Assembly (NCBI GenBank): GCA_030044325.1
Contig: JASHWA010000452.1
Coordinates: forward strand, 1 to 6,670
Length of the DNA: 6,670 nt
Source of the DNA: Bryobacteraceae bacterium
GTDB lineage: Bacteria; Acidobacteriota; Terriglobia; Bryobacterales; Bryobacteraceae
Direction of reading: 5' to 3'
Both the position numbers and the translations under genes were made by a program. The first letter of the stretch is position 1. Each line of letters starts with the position of its first letter. Shown here one piece after another: positions 1 through 6,454 of this stretch. The notes under the pieces are model-generated. The model was not told the DNA's origin. It was given only the letters and a program-made list of their open reading frames with translations, and ran no database searches.

Positions 1-974
1 TCGCGATCGGCTTTCTGGTCTGGACGCTGCGCCACTTCAACCTGGGTGCGCTGATCGAAGATCTGCAGACCACCAACTGGTGGTGGATCTCGCTCGCCAT
101 CCTTTCCGATGTGTGCGTGTACGCGTTACAGGCGTGGCGCTGGCAGGTGCTGCTGCGTCCCGTCGAGCCGGTTCCTTTCTGGCAGGCGTTCCGCGCCGTG
201 TATATCGGCCTGTTCGGCAATGAAGTGCTGGGATTTGCGGCGGGCGAGGTGGTGCGCTGCTACGTGATTTCGCGTTTCACCGCGCTGCCCTTTTCGGTTT
301 CGCTTTCAAGCGCCCTGATTGAGCGCATTTTCGACGGCATGTGGCTGGGCGCGTCGCTGATTCTGACGCTGCGTGTGATCGGATTGCCGCACCGGCTGCA
401 CTGGATCGTGGACGGGTCGTATGCGCTCGGAAGCGTGGTGCTGGTGGCCGCGGTGCTGCTCGGCTTCGCCATGTTTCACCGGCATCGCGCGCGCGCCGCG
501 CTTCAAGGCGGGTCGTGGAAGAAGCATGTGCGCGTGCTGATCGATGACTTGAGCCTGATCGGGCATTCGCGTTACCTGTATTTTGCCCTCGCGATCAGCC
601 TTCCCTACCTGCTGCTGCAAATGGTCCCGGTGTGGGCGACGTTTCGCGGTTTCGGATTCGACGAGCTGACCTTCGGCGACGCCTTCGCGCTGATGGTGAT
701 TCTCAGGATGGCGATGGCGGTTCCGCAGCCGCCCGGAAACATCGGTTACCTCGCGCTGACCAACGAGCTGATGCGCGCGGTGTTTCACGCCGAGCCGCGC
801 GACGCGGAGAATTTCGCGCTCCTGATCTGGGGACTGGTCACGCTGCGCGTCGTACTGGGCGCCATCGCGCTGGCCACCACCGGAGCGAAGTTCGGCGAAT
901 TGCACCGCGCCGCGCACAGCGAGCGGGCCGAGTTGACCCGCACGCGCGATTCAGTCACCAGCGATTCGATTTGA
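1..974 (+). CDS. Lysylphosphatidylglycerol synthase transmembrane (UPF0104) family protein, 5' truncated
   Basis: This is a multi-pass inner-membrane protein. Its reading frame is open from position 3 to the TGA at 972-974, so the true start lies before the window; 323 residues are visible. A GTG at 111 is in frame, but the codons before it already encode family-like sequence (a hydrophobic helix around NWWWISLAILSD), so it is not the real start. Family marks are the short LQAWRWQVLL segment after the first visible helix, the FGNEVLGFAAGEVVRCY stretch, SALIERIFDG, and PQPPGNIGYLA near the C-terminus. Several long hydrophobic segments alternate with short basic loops. The family includes the flippase-like region of MprF and the archaeal AglD-like proteins. 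No lysyltransferase domain is visible, and the protein ends in a short hydrophilic tail, so a stand-alone membrane (possibly lipid-handling) protein is inferred. Substrate unknown. It converges on the thioredoxin gene with a 55-bp gap. Confidence 0.82.
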   Translation, partial: AIGFLVWTLRHFNLGALIEDLQTTNWWWISLAILSDVCVYALQAWRWQVLLRPVEPVPFWQAFRAVYIGLFGNEVLGFAAGEVVRCYVISRFTALPFSVSLSSALIERIFDGMWLGASLILTLRVIGLPHRLHWIVDGSYALGSVVLVAAVLLGFAMFHRHRARAALQGGSWKKHVRVLIDDLSLIGHSRYLYFALAISLPYLLLQMVPVWATFRGFGFDELTFGDAFALMVILRMAMAVPQPPGNIGYLALTNELMRAVFHAEPRDAENFALLIWGLVTLRVVLGAIALATTGAKFGELHRAAHSERAELTRTRDSVTSDSI

Positions 975-987
975 TTCGCCGCTATTT

Positions 988-1016
988 TGAGGCGCGGCCG
1001 TTGGGGAGCGCGTTGG
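988..1016 (+). repeat. Intergenic GC-rich repeat, copy A
   Basis: This 29-bp segment lies in the 55-bp gap between the convergent membrane-protein and thioredoxin genes. Aligned without gaps it matches copy B (1481-1509) at 23 of 29 positions and copy C (6455-6483) at 22 of 29. The shared core is AGGCGCG near the left end and GGAGCGCGT near the right end. No stable hairpin of its own was seen, and the gap has no T-rich terminator. Three copies in three different gaps suggest a short dispersed element; this is inference from hand alignment. Confidence 0.45.
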
Positions 1017-1029
1017 TCCTGGAACAGAC

Positions 1030-1392
1030 CTAACCGGCATGCGGATCGAGCATTTTCTTGAGTTCCGCCTTGGGCCACGCGCCTACGCGCTGATCCACTA
1101 CCTTGCCGCCCTTGAACAGCAGAAGCGTGGGAATTCCGCGCACCTGGAAACGCATGGCCGTGGCGGGATTCTCGTCGGTGTTCATTTTGCCGATCTTGAT
1201 TTTGCCGGCGTACTCGGCCGCCAGGGCATCGACGGTCGGCGACATCGCCTTGCACGGTCCGCACCACGGCGCCCAGAAATCGACCAGAACGGGAACCTCG
1301 GAGTTCAGCACTTCCTGGTCGAATGCGCCGTCGGTAAAGTGTAAGGTTTGGGACGCGGCAGAATGCCCCGCAGTCATGTGTTCAGCAGCCAT
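1030..1392 (-). CDS. trxA: Thioredoxin
   Basis: A cytoplasmic thiol-disulfide oxidoreductase of 120 residues that would reduce protein disulfides using electrons from thioredoxin reductase. The canonical active site WCGPC is at residues 43-47 within the VDFWAPWCGPCKAMSP block, and the cis-proline is P88 in RGIPTLLLF. The glycines near the end (FKGGKVVDQRVGAWPK) also fit the fold. No signal peptide or membrane helix is present. The fold starts around residue 15 (SQTLHFTDGAF), so there are about 13 more residues than in E. coli TrxA. The chosen ATG (1390-1392) has its best Shine-Dalgarno-like GGAG 14 nt upstream, which is long. The in-frame ATG at 1375-1377 (M6) is an alternative but has no better ribosome site. 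The gene stands alone, 199 bp downstream of glgA on the same strand, and could be read from its own promoter or by read-through. Confidence 0.93.
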   Translation of the reverse strand: MAAEHMTAGHSAASQTLHFTDGAFDQEVLNSEVPVLVDFWAPWCGPCKAMSPTVDALAAEYAGKIKIGKMNTDENPATAMRFQVRGIPTLLLFKGGKVVDQRVGAWPKAELKKMLDPHAG

Positions 1393-1433
1393 TTTTTTGG
1401 TTTAAGCTCCGTTCCTTATGATGCTCGAAATGG

Positions 1434-1462
1434 CCATTTGGATGCAAGTCTTGGGATGCAAA
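1434..1462 (-). promoter_or_regulatory. Doubled TTGCATCC motif upstream of thioredoxin
   Basis: On the minus strand the octamer TTGCATCC occurs twice in tandem with a 14-bp period (plus-strand 1440-1447 and 1454-1461), about 50-70 bp before the thioredoxin start. The proximal copy supplies a -35-like TTGCAT, followed after an 18-bp spacer by a weak CATCAT -10 candidate. This could be a promoter or a regulator site, or coincidence. The -10 match is poor, so confidence is low. Confidence 0.2.
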
Positions 1463-1464
1463 CC

Positions 1465-1503
1465 CGCTCCCGCCTCCGCTACAGGCGCGACGGTGAGGGA
1501 GCG
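1465..1503. repeat. Imperfect hairpin overlapping repeat copy B in the glgA-trxA gap
   Basis: CGCTCCC at 1465-1471 is perfectly complementary to GGGAGCG at 1497-1503. Inside, GCCT at 1472-1475 can pair with AGGC at 1483-1486, leaving a 7-nt loop and a 10-nt bulge. It lies 89 bp downstream of the glgA stop in transcription order and overlaps repeat copy B. There is no run of T after the stem on the glgA strand, so it is not a classical intrinsic terminator. It could still protect the 3' end of the mRNA or simply be part of the repeat. Confidence 0.35.
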
Positions 1504-1509
1504 CGTTGG
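1481..1509 (+). repeat. Intergenic GC-rich repeat, copy B
   Basis: Second copy of the 29-bp repeat, between the glgA stop and the thioredoxin start. It shares AGGCGCG and an unbroken 13-bp right end (GGGAGCGCGTTGG) with copy A. Its right half also forms one arm of the hairpin at 1465-1503. Confidence 0.45.
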
Positions 1510-1591
1510 ACGATAAAGGACCGTCTTTGCAATCCCGGAAATGGGCTCGCGCTCAGCCAATGCCGCGCGGTTTTTGAAACCTGCCCCGATT

Positions 1592-3007
1592 TCAGCTACG
1601 CACGGCCGCGTAGAGCGCCTGATACTGCGCGGCCGAGGCGTCCCAGGAGAAATCTTTCGCCATCCCGCGGCGCATTCGCGCTTGCCAGGATTCGGGATCG
1701 CGGAAAGCAAGCAGCGCTCCGCGCGTGGCATCGAGCAGCGCTCCCGCGGAATAGCCGTGATATTTGAAGCCGGTAGTTCCGTCGACCGTATCTTCCAGGC
1801 CGCCGGTCGCGCGAACGATGGGAACCGTCCCGTAGCGCAGGCTGTACATCTGGCTGAGGCCGCTCGGTTCGTAGCGGCTGGGCATCAGGAACATATCCGC
1901 GCCCGCTTCGATCAGGTGCGCGAGCACGTTGTCGTAGCCGATCAAAACGCCGTATTGCTGGGGATGGAGATACGCCAGATACCGGAACATATCTTCGATT
2001 CCACGATCGCCCGATCCGAGCACGGCCAGCGCGACATCAGCGCCTGAAAGCTGCGGCGAGATCTCGCCGACGAAATCCATCCCTTTTTGATGCGCGAAAC
2101 GGGTCACGATTCCGATCACCGGACGATCCGGATCTTGCGGCAATCCGAGCGTGCTTAGCAGCGCCTGTTTGCAGATCTGTTTGCCGGAAAGGTCCTGCGC
2201 CGAGTAATGCGCCGGCAGGAACCGGTCCGTGGCCGGGTCCCATTCCGTGTAATCGACGCCGTTTAAAATTCCGGTGAGCTTGTAGGCGCGGGAACGCAGC
2301 AGGCCGTCGAATCCGAAACCGAATTCCGGGGTCTGGACTTCGCGCGCATAGGTGGGACTGACGGTGGTCACCGCGTCGGCCCACACGATTCCGGCTTTCA
2401 AAAAACTCAAGCGGCCGTGGAATTCCAGGCCCTCGGGGTAATACCAGCCGGGATCGATTCCCAGATCGGGCAGCACGCGCGGGTCGAAATTCCCCTGATA
2501 GCCGAGATTGTGGATGGTCTGGACGTATTTGGCGCCGAAAAAAGTGGGATCGCGGGCGATCTCGACCTGAAGATAGGGCGCCAGCAGGCCCGCCTGCCAG
2601 TCGTGGCCGTGAAAGACATCGGCGCGAAAAATGTGCCGCGAAATTTCGAGCGCCGCGCGCGACAGCAGCGCGAAGCGGATGTGATTGTCGGGATAATCGA
2701 AGCCCGATTCGTTGTACAGGCCGGCGCGGTCGTACAGCGGAGGGCAATCGATGAAGAAATAGCGCACGCCGTCGCGAATCACCTGGTCGATTCCGGTGAC
2801 AAAACGATGCGGGCCGACCGTGACCGGAAGCGCGCTCCAGACGCGCTGGGCGCCGGAAACCATGGCGATGCGGTACCGCGGAACCACCACCGCGACCTCG
2901 TCGCCGCGGCGCGCCAGTGCGGCCGGCAACGCTCCCAACACATCGCCGAGACCGCCCGACTTAACGAACGGGGACGCCTCGGAGGCGACCATCAGGATCC
3001 GGGACAT
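1592..3007 (-). CDS. glgA: Glycogen synthase (ADP-glucose type, GT5)
   Basis: A cytoplasmic glycosyltransferase that adds glucose from ADP-glucose to the non-reducing end of an alpha-1,4-glucan. At 471 residues it is close to E. coli GlgA (477). The GT5 catalytic domain opens with K16-S-G-G-L in VASEASPFVKSGGLGDV, the nucleotide-sugar lysine motif. HGHDWQAG lies near residue 133, TIHNLGYQG near 164, and NGVD at 249-252. The second Rossmann domain carries TRFAHQKG (R303, K308) and PSRYEPSGL (E380), the positions equivalent to the E. coli catalytic R300, K305 and E377. RATGGLEDTV follows. All key residues are present, so it should be active. The ATG at 3005-3007 lies inside the end of the acyl-CoA ligase gene (16-bp overlap). 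No Shine-Dalgarno is evident there, suggesting translational coupling. GlgB and GlgC are not in the window. Confidence 0.95.
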   Translation of the reverse strand: MSRILMVASEASPFVKSGGLGDVLGALPAALARRGDEVAVVVPRYRIAMVSGAQRVWSALPVTVGPHRFVTGIDQVIRDGVRYFFIDCPPLYDRAGLYNESGFDYPDNHIRFALLSRAALEISRHIFRADVFHGHDWQAGLLAPYLQVEIARDPTFFGAKYVQTIHNLGYQGNFDPRVLPDLGIDPGWYYPEGLEFHGRLSFLKAGIVWADAVTTVSPTYAREVQTPEFGFGFDGLLRSRAYKLTGILNGVDYTEWDPATDRFLPAHYSAQDLSGKQICKQALLSTLGLPQDPDRPVIGIVTRFAHQKGMDFVGEISPQLSGADVALAVLGSGDRGIEDMFRYLAYLHPQQYGVLIGYDNVLAHLIEAGADMFLMPSRYEPSGLSQMYSLRYGTVPIVRATGGLEDTVDGTTGFKYHGYSAGALLDATRGALLAFRDPESWQARMRRGMAKDFSWDASAAQYQALYAAVRS

Positions 3008-4389
3008 GAGTTTTTTGTGGTAGCCAGCAGATGCTTCTGCACTTTTCCGAGAGCGTTGCGCGGCAATTTTTCGACCGCTTCGAATCGCCGGGGAATTTTG
3101 AACGACGCGAGCTTTTCGCGGCAGCGCGCCTCCATCGCGCGCGCGTCAAATTCGCCGCGCACCACCAGGTATGCCACCGGCACTTCCCCGCGCACGCGAT
3201 CCGCTTCGCCAATCACGGCCGCTTCCGCAATCTCCGGCTGTTCCATCAAAAATTCCTCGATTTCGCGCGGATAGATGTTGAAGCCTCCGGAAATAATCAG
3301 GTCGCTGCGCCGCCCGCGCAAAGTGTAGTAGCCGTCTTCCGAGCGCTCGGCCAGATCGCCGGTCTGGAACCATCCGTTGTCGAATGCCGCGCGCGTCGCT
3401 TCTTCGCGGCGCCAATAGCCCGCAAACACGTTGGGCCCTTTGATCCACAACTCGCCCCAAGCATCGATGCGCGCCGAAATCCCCGGCAGCGGAAAACCGA
3501 CCGTGCCCGCGCGACGCTCGCCGGCATAGGGATTGGAGAGATTCATCATCGTTTCCGTCATTCCGTAACGTTCGAGAATCGTATGGCCGAAGCGCGCGCG
3601 GAAATCCTCCAGCACCTGCGCGGGAAGCGGCGCGGATCCGGAAACGAACAGGCGCATCGTCCGGCCGATCTCGCGCGCCGTCTCTTGCGCGATATCCAGC
3701 AGCCGCACATACATCGCCGGAACGCCGAAAAACAGCGTCGGCCGGAAGTCCAGGAATTCGGCCGCCGCTTTCTGATGGTCGAAGCGCTCCAGCAGGCGCA
3801 TCCGGCATCCCGCCGCGAGCCAGCACGCCAGGCCGTTGCCCAGGCCGTGAATGTGGAACAGCGGCAGCGCCAGCAGCAGGCGGTCCCCATCCGTGATTTG
3901 CCAGCAAGTGACCAGATTCGCGGCGTTGATCGCGAAATTGTTGTGCGTGAGGATCGCGCCCTTTGACCGCCCCGTCGTTCCCGAAGTGTACACCAGCGCG
4001 GCGGGCGCGTCGCCGTCGAGCTCGGGATAATCGACAGGCGGCGCGTCATGACTAAGCAGCGCGGCGAGTTCCTCCTCGGTAATCATGATCTTCGGTCCGG
4101 CGTCTTCGAGGATATGCGCGATTTCGCGTTCGCGATAGAGAATGTTGACGGGCACGAAAATTGCGCCCAGTTTGACGCACGCCAGAAACACGTCCACCAG
4201 TTCGATGCGATTGGCGAGATACACGCACACCCGGTCGCCTTGCGCGATGCCCCGGGCCGCGAGGGCGGCGGCCATGCGATCGCTGCGCGCGGCAATTTCG
4301 CCGAAACGGAATGCTCGCCCGTTCCATTCGAGAGCGGTTTCGCCACGGCGCGCCCGGAGCGAGAGATCGAAAAATTGCCGCAGGTTCAC
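2992..4389 (-). CDS. matB: Malonyl-CoA synthetase-like acyl-CoA ligase (ANL superfamily)
   Basis: A cytoplasmic acyl-CoA ligase that adenylates a carboxylic acid with ATP and transfers it to CoA. From the GTG at 4387-4389 it has 465 residues. The P-loop YTSGTTGRSKG is at 134-144, ERYGMTET at 273-280, TGD at 343-345, the hinge GRRSDLIISGGFNIYPREIE at 359-378, and the catalytic lysine K449 lies in PRNALGKVQK. The block RYGMTETMMNLSNPY followed by GTVGFPLPG, and the arginine in FGVPAMYVRLLD (R229), closely resemble malonyl-CoA synthetases (MatB/ACSF3). Malonate is therefore the favoured substrate, though a related short dicarboxylate or fatty acid is possible. The frame stays open to 4530, but no start codon lies just upstream, the extension has no family character, and MatB-like proteins begin near VNLRQFFDLS. 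The gene is upstream of and overlaps glgA, and is divergent from the ABC operon. Confidence 0.85.
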   Translation of the reverse strand: MNLRQFFDLSLRARRGETALEWNGRAFRFGEIAARSDRMAAALAARGIAQGDRVCVYLANRIELVDVFLACVKLGAIFVPVNILYREREIAHILEDAGPKIMITEEELAALLSHDAPPVDYPELDGDAPAALVYTSGTTGRSKGAILTHNNFAINAANLVTCWQITDGDRLLLALPLFHIHGLGNGLACWLAAGCRMRLLERFDHQKAAAEFLDFRPTLFFGVPAMYVRLLDIAQETAREIGRTMRLFVSGSAPLPAQVLEDFRARFGHTILERYGMTETMMNLSNPYAGERRAGTVGFPLPGISARIDAWGELWIKGPNVFAGYWRREEATRAAFDNGWFQTGDLAERSEDGYYTLRGRRSDLIISGGFNIYPREIEEFLMEQPEIAEAAVIGEADRVRGEVPVAYLVVRGEFDARAMEARCREKLASFKIPRRFEAVEKLPRNALGKVQKHLLATTKNSCPGS

Positions 4390-4411
4390 TTCTCTAGTTT
4401 GCCTTAAGCGG

Positions 4412-4417
4412 TAGACT
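4412..4417 (+). promoter_or_regulatory. -10 box candidate for the ABC transporter operon
   Basis: TAGACT fits the TAnnnT pattern of a sigma-70 -10 box. It is followed by exactly 7 nt before the ATG at 4425, the distance expected if transcription starts at or next to the start codon (a leaderless mRNA). No convincing -35 was found. The box lies in the 35-bp gap between the divergent acyl-CoA ligase start and the leader ORF. Confidence 0.4.
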
Positions 4418-4424
4418 GGACAGA

Positions 4425-4508
4425 ATGCACTACCGTAACTTGGCGTTTCTCGATGCGGGCCTGCACCCCCGCGCTCACGCGCGCGGCTTGGGGGCGGCGT
4501 CATCATGA
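4425..4508 (+). CDS. Candidate 27-residue leader peptide overlapping natA
   Basis: A short open frame, ATG at 4425 to TGA at 4506-4508, encoding MHYRNLAFLDAGLHPRAHAR followed by GLGAASS. The peptide is not recognised from any family. It is basic in the middle, with no signal peptide and no run of one amino acid of the attenuator type. Three things make it credible despite its size. Its stop overlaps the natA start in ATGA (4505-4508), the classical geometry for termination-reinitiation. A TAnnnT box lies exactly 7 nt before its ATG. It also fills the otherwise unexplained space between that box and natA. No Shine-Dalgarno precedes it, as expected for a leaderless start. The role inferred is translational coupling or control of the exporter genes. 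Alternatively it is a chance frame within an untranslated leader; no conservation data are available here. Confidence 0.4.
   Translation: MHYRNLAFLDAGLHPRAHARGLGAASS
4466..4494 (+). promoter_or_regulatory. Possible hairpin masking the natA ribosome site
   Basis: CCCCC (4466-4470) and GCGC (4471-4474) face GCGC (4479-4482) and GGGGG (4490-4494) across a TCAC loop. This gives about nine GC pairs with a 7-nt bulge on one side. GGGGG is the left part of GGGGGCGG (4490-4497), the only Shine-Dalgarno-like run before natA, 7 nt from its ATG. Folding would hide it, and ribosomes translating the leader ORF would open it. This structure was derived by hand and is not energy-tested. Confidence 0.3.
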
Positions 4509-5248
4509 TACAAGTTCTCGAAATCTCCAAAACCTTTCACGATTCCAAACGCGGAACGCACGCCGCGGTCGACCGGGTCAGCTTCGAAGTTCAGGCCGGC
4601 GAGGTGTTTGGACTTCTGGGGCCCAACGGCGCGGGCAAGACCACCACGCTGCGGCTGCTGGCAACTCTGCTGAAGCCCACTTCGGGCACGGCGGTGTTGA
4701 ACGGCTGCGACGTGAATACGGCGCCCGCGCAAGTGCGGGGCCAGATCGGATTTCTTTCGGGCGATATGCGCCTGTATGCCAGGCTCACCCCGCTGGAGAT
4801 CCTGAATTTTTTCGGCGAGCTCAACGGCATGGAGCCGCAGTGGCGCGCCAAACGGATCAACCAGCTGATGACGCTGCTCGGAATGCACGACTTCGCGGGT
4901 GTGCGTACCGACAAGCTGTCGACGGGCATGAAACAGAAGACCGCCATCGCGCGGACCATGCTTCACGATCCGCCCATCCTCATTCTGGACGAGCCCAGTT
5001 CGGGCCTCGACGTTCCCACGGCGCGCACCATCGAATCCGCTATCATGGACGCGAAGAAATCCGGGAAATGCATCATTTATTCGACCCACGTGATGGAGGA
5101 AGCCGAATATCTGTGCGACCGGATCGGAGTGATCGACAACGGGCGCCTGAAAACCACCGGCACCATGCAGCAGCTCCGCGAGGCGACCGGAAAACACAGG
5201 CTGCGCGAAATTTTTCTGGACCTGCTCGGTCTGCCACAGGATAAGTAA
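4505..5248 (+). CDS. natA: ABC exporter ATP-binding protein, NatA-like
   Basis: The cytoplasmic ATPase subunit of an ABC-2 exporter, 247 residues, which would drive the permease encoded next to it. Walker A GPNGAGKTT is at residues 39-47, the signature LSTGMKQK at 138-145 (a variant of LSGGQ), Walker B ILILDEP at 158-164, the D-loop SGLD at 166-169, and the switch histidine H195 in STHVMEEAE. The usual Q-loop glutamine is missing: the region reads IGFLSGDMRLY (81-91), with Gly86 where Gln is expected. I recall similar replacements in NatA-type ATPases. The ATG overlaps the stop of the leader ORF (ATGA), with GGGGGCGG 7 nt upstream as a weak ribosome site. Sodium export is suggested only by analogy with NatAB; drugs, peptides or lipids are also possible cargo. 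Confidence 0.9.
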   Translation: MIQVLEISKTFHDSKRGTHAAVDRVSFEVQAGEVFGLLGPNGAGKTTTLRLLATLLKPTSGTAVLNGCDVNTAPAQVRGQIGFLSGDMRLYARLTPLEILNFFGELNGMEPQWRAKRINQLMTLLGMHDFAGVRTDKLSTGMKQKTAIARTMLHDPPILILDEPSSGLDVPTARTIESAIMDAKKSGKCIIYSTHVMEEAEYLCDRIGVIDNGRLKTTGTMQQLREATGKHRLREIFLDLLGLPQDK

Positions 5249-6424
5249 ATGCGATTCCCTATTGTTCAGGCGATTTATAAAAAAGAGATGCTCGACCTGC
5301 TGCGCGACCGGCGGACGCTCATCAGCATGATGATCGTTCCTTTGGTGGTGTTTCCGGTTCTTTTCCGCGTGGCCACGGCGCTCACCTCGCGCATCGAGGA
5401 GCAGTCGGAAACAGAGGCCAGGACGCTGGGCATCGCCGCGCGCGTCACCACGCCCTCGCTCCGGGCCGCGCTCGAAAAAACCGGGTACCCGCTGTTCGAA
5501 CGCGAGGATTTGCCCGCGAGCGTGGAGAAAAAATCGGTGGCGGCGGCGGTGGAGGAGATCCCCGGCAATCCTCCGCGGATCCGCATCTACGTGGACAATT
5601 CGAACCCCACGTCGAGCGCGGCGGGCGATAAAATCCGGACGGCGATCGACGAGCTGAGGGTCGAGCGGATCCGCCAAAGCCTTCAAAACTCGGGCGTACC
5701 GGAAAACGTTCTGACGCCCTTCACCGTCACGCGGACCAACGTGGCGGGTGCGCGCAAGATGGCCGGATCGGCGTGGGGCAATATCCTGGGATACGTAGTG
5801 CTGCTGTTGATGTTCACCGGAGGGATGTACCCCATCATCGACATGACCGCGGGCGAAAAGGAGCGCAAAACGCTGGAGGCGTTCTTAGCCTCGCCGGCTA
5901 CGCGGCGGGAGATCGTGATCGGAAAAACCTTCGCCGCCATGACGGCGATTTTTCTCACCGCCATGCTGACCCTCGGCAGCATGGTGTATTCCCTCAAGAA
6001 TGCGCGCCTGGGCGGGAAATCCCAGGAGTTCAAGCAAATGATGGACACCATTCCGCTGGACGCGGGAACCATCGCAATGATCGCGGCGCTGCTGATTCCG
6101 GTGGCGATTTTCGCGGCGGCGCTGATGTTCACCATCGCCCTGTTCGCGCGCAGCTTCAAGGAAGGCCAAAGCTACCTCACGCCGCTCGTGTTTGTGGTGA
6201 TCATTCCGGCGCTGATGGGCGGCCTGCCCGGATTCGAGCTCACTCCGGCGCTGTGCCTGATTCCCATTTTCAACGCGAGCATGATGATCCATAGCGTGCT
6301 GGTCGGCGACGCGTCCATGGTCAACTTCGGCGTGACGCTCGCCGCCAACCTGGTTTATGCCGGAATCGCGGCGCTGATCGCCACCAGGATGTTCGAAAAA
6401 GAAAGCGTGCTGTTCCGCACCTGA
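5249..6424 (+). CDS. natB: ABC exporter permease, ABC-2/NatB-like
   Basis: The inner-membrane subunit of the exporter, 391 residues. A basic N-terminus (YKKEMLDLLRDRRTL) precedes a first membrane helix at about 23-42. A hydrophilic extracytoplasmic domain of about 130 residues follows (about 43-175), then further hydrophobic segments at roughly 176-199, 224-247, 271-300, 307-326, 331-352 and 357-380. This one-helix, large-loop, helix-cluster plan is typical of NatB/ABC-2 permeases. The loop after the second helix, TAGEKERKTLEAFLASPATR (200-219) followed by REIVIGK, is the characteristic cytoplasmic coupling motif. The ATG directly follows the natA stop (TAAATG, zero gap), with a good AGGA at 5238-5241, 7 nt upstream, so the two genes are co-translated. 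The protein looks complete. Substrate cannot be read from sequence. Confidence 0.9.
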   Translation: MRFPIVQAIYKKEMLDLLRDRRTLISMMIVPLVVFPVLFRVATALTSRIEEQSETEARTLGIAARVTTPSLRAALEKTGYPLFEREDLPASVEKKSVAAAVEEIPGNPPRIRIYVDNSNPTSSAAGDKIRTAIDELRVERIRQSLQNSGVPENVLTPFTVTRTNVAGARKMAGSAWGNILGYVVLLLMFTGGMYPIIDMTAGEKERKTLEAFLASPATRREIVIGKTFAAMTAIFLTAMLTLGSMVYSLKNARLGGKSQEFKQMMDTIPLDAGTIAMIAALLIPVAIFAAALMFTIALFARSFKEGQSYLTPLVFVVIIPALMGGLPGFELTPALCLIPIFNASMMIHSVLVGDASMVNFGVTLAANLVYAGIAALIATRMFEKESVLFRT

Positions 6425-6454
6425 CCGGCGTCCCTGAAACGTCTCGGGTTCGCT

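Noticed and set aside
111..113. GTG at 111 as the start of the membrane protein
   Set aside because: The frame is open to the window edge, and the 36 codons before it encode a hydrophobic helix in keeping with the family, so the gene is truncated by the window.
1348..1767. Plus-strand frame spanning the trxA-glgA gap
   Set aside because: It overlaps the thioredoxin start and the glgA 3' end, lacks a ribosome site, and has arginine-rich shadow composition.
2417..3966. Long plus-strand frames (2417-3274 and 3031-3966) opposite glgA and the acyl-CoA ligase
   Set aside because: Both are shadows of strongly supported minus-strand genes. Their translations are R/A/H-rich with no recognisable motif or ribosome site.
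4390..4530. N-terminal extension of the acyl-CoA ligase up to an ATG at 4530
   Set aside because: The extension would overlap the leader ORF and the start of natA, and has no family-like sequence. MatB-type proteins begin near the GTG at 4389.
4475..5686. 403-residue open frame on the minus strand opposite natA and natB
   Set aside because: It lies wholly antisense to two genes with intact family motifs. Its translation is low-complexity R/H/Q-rich with no domain, typical of the antisense frame of GC-rich genes.
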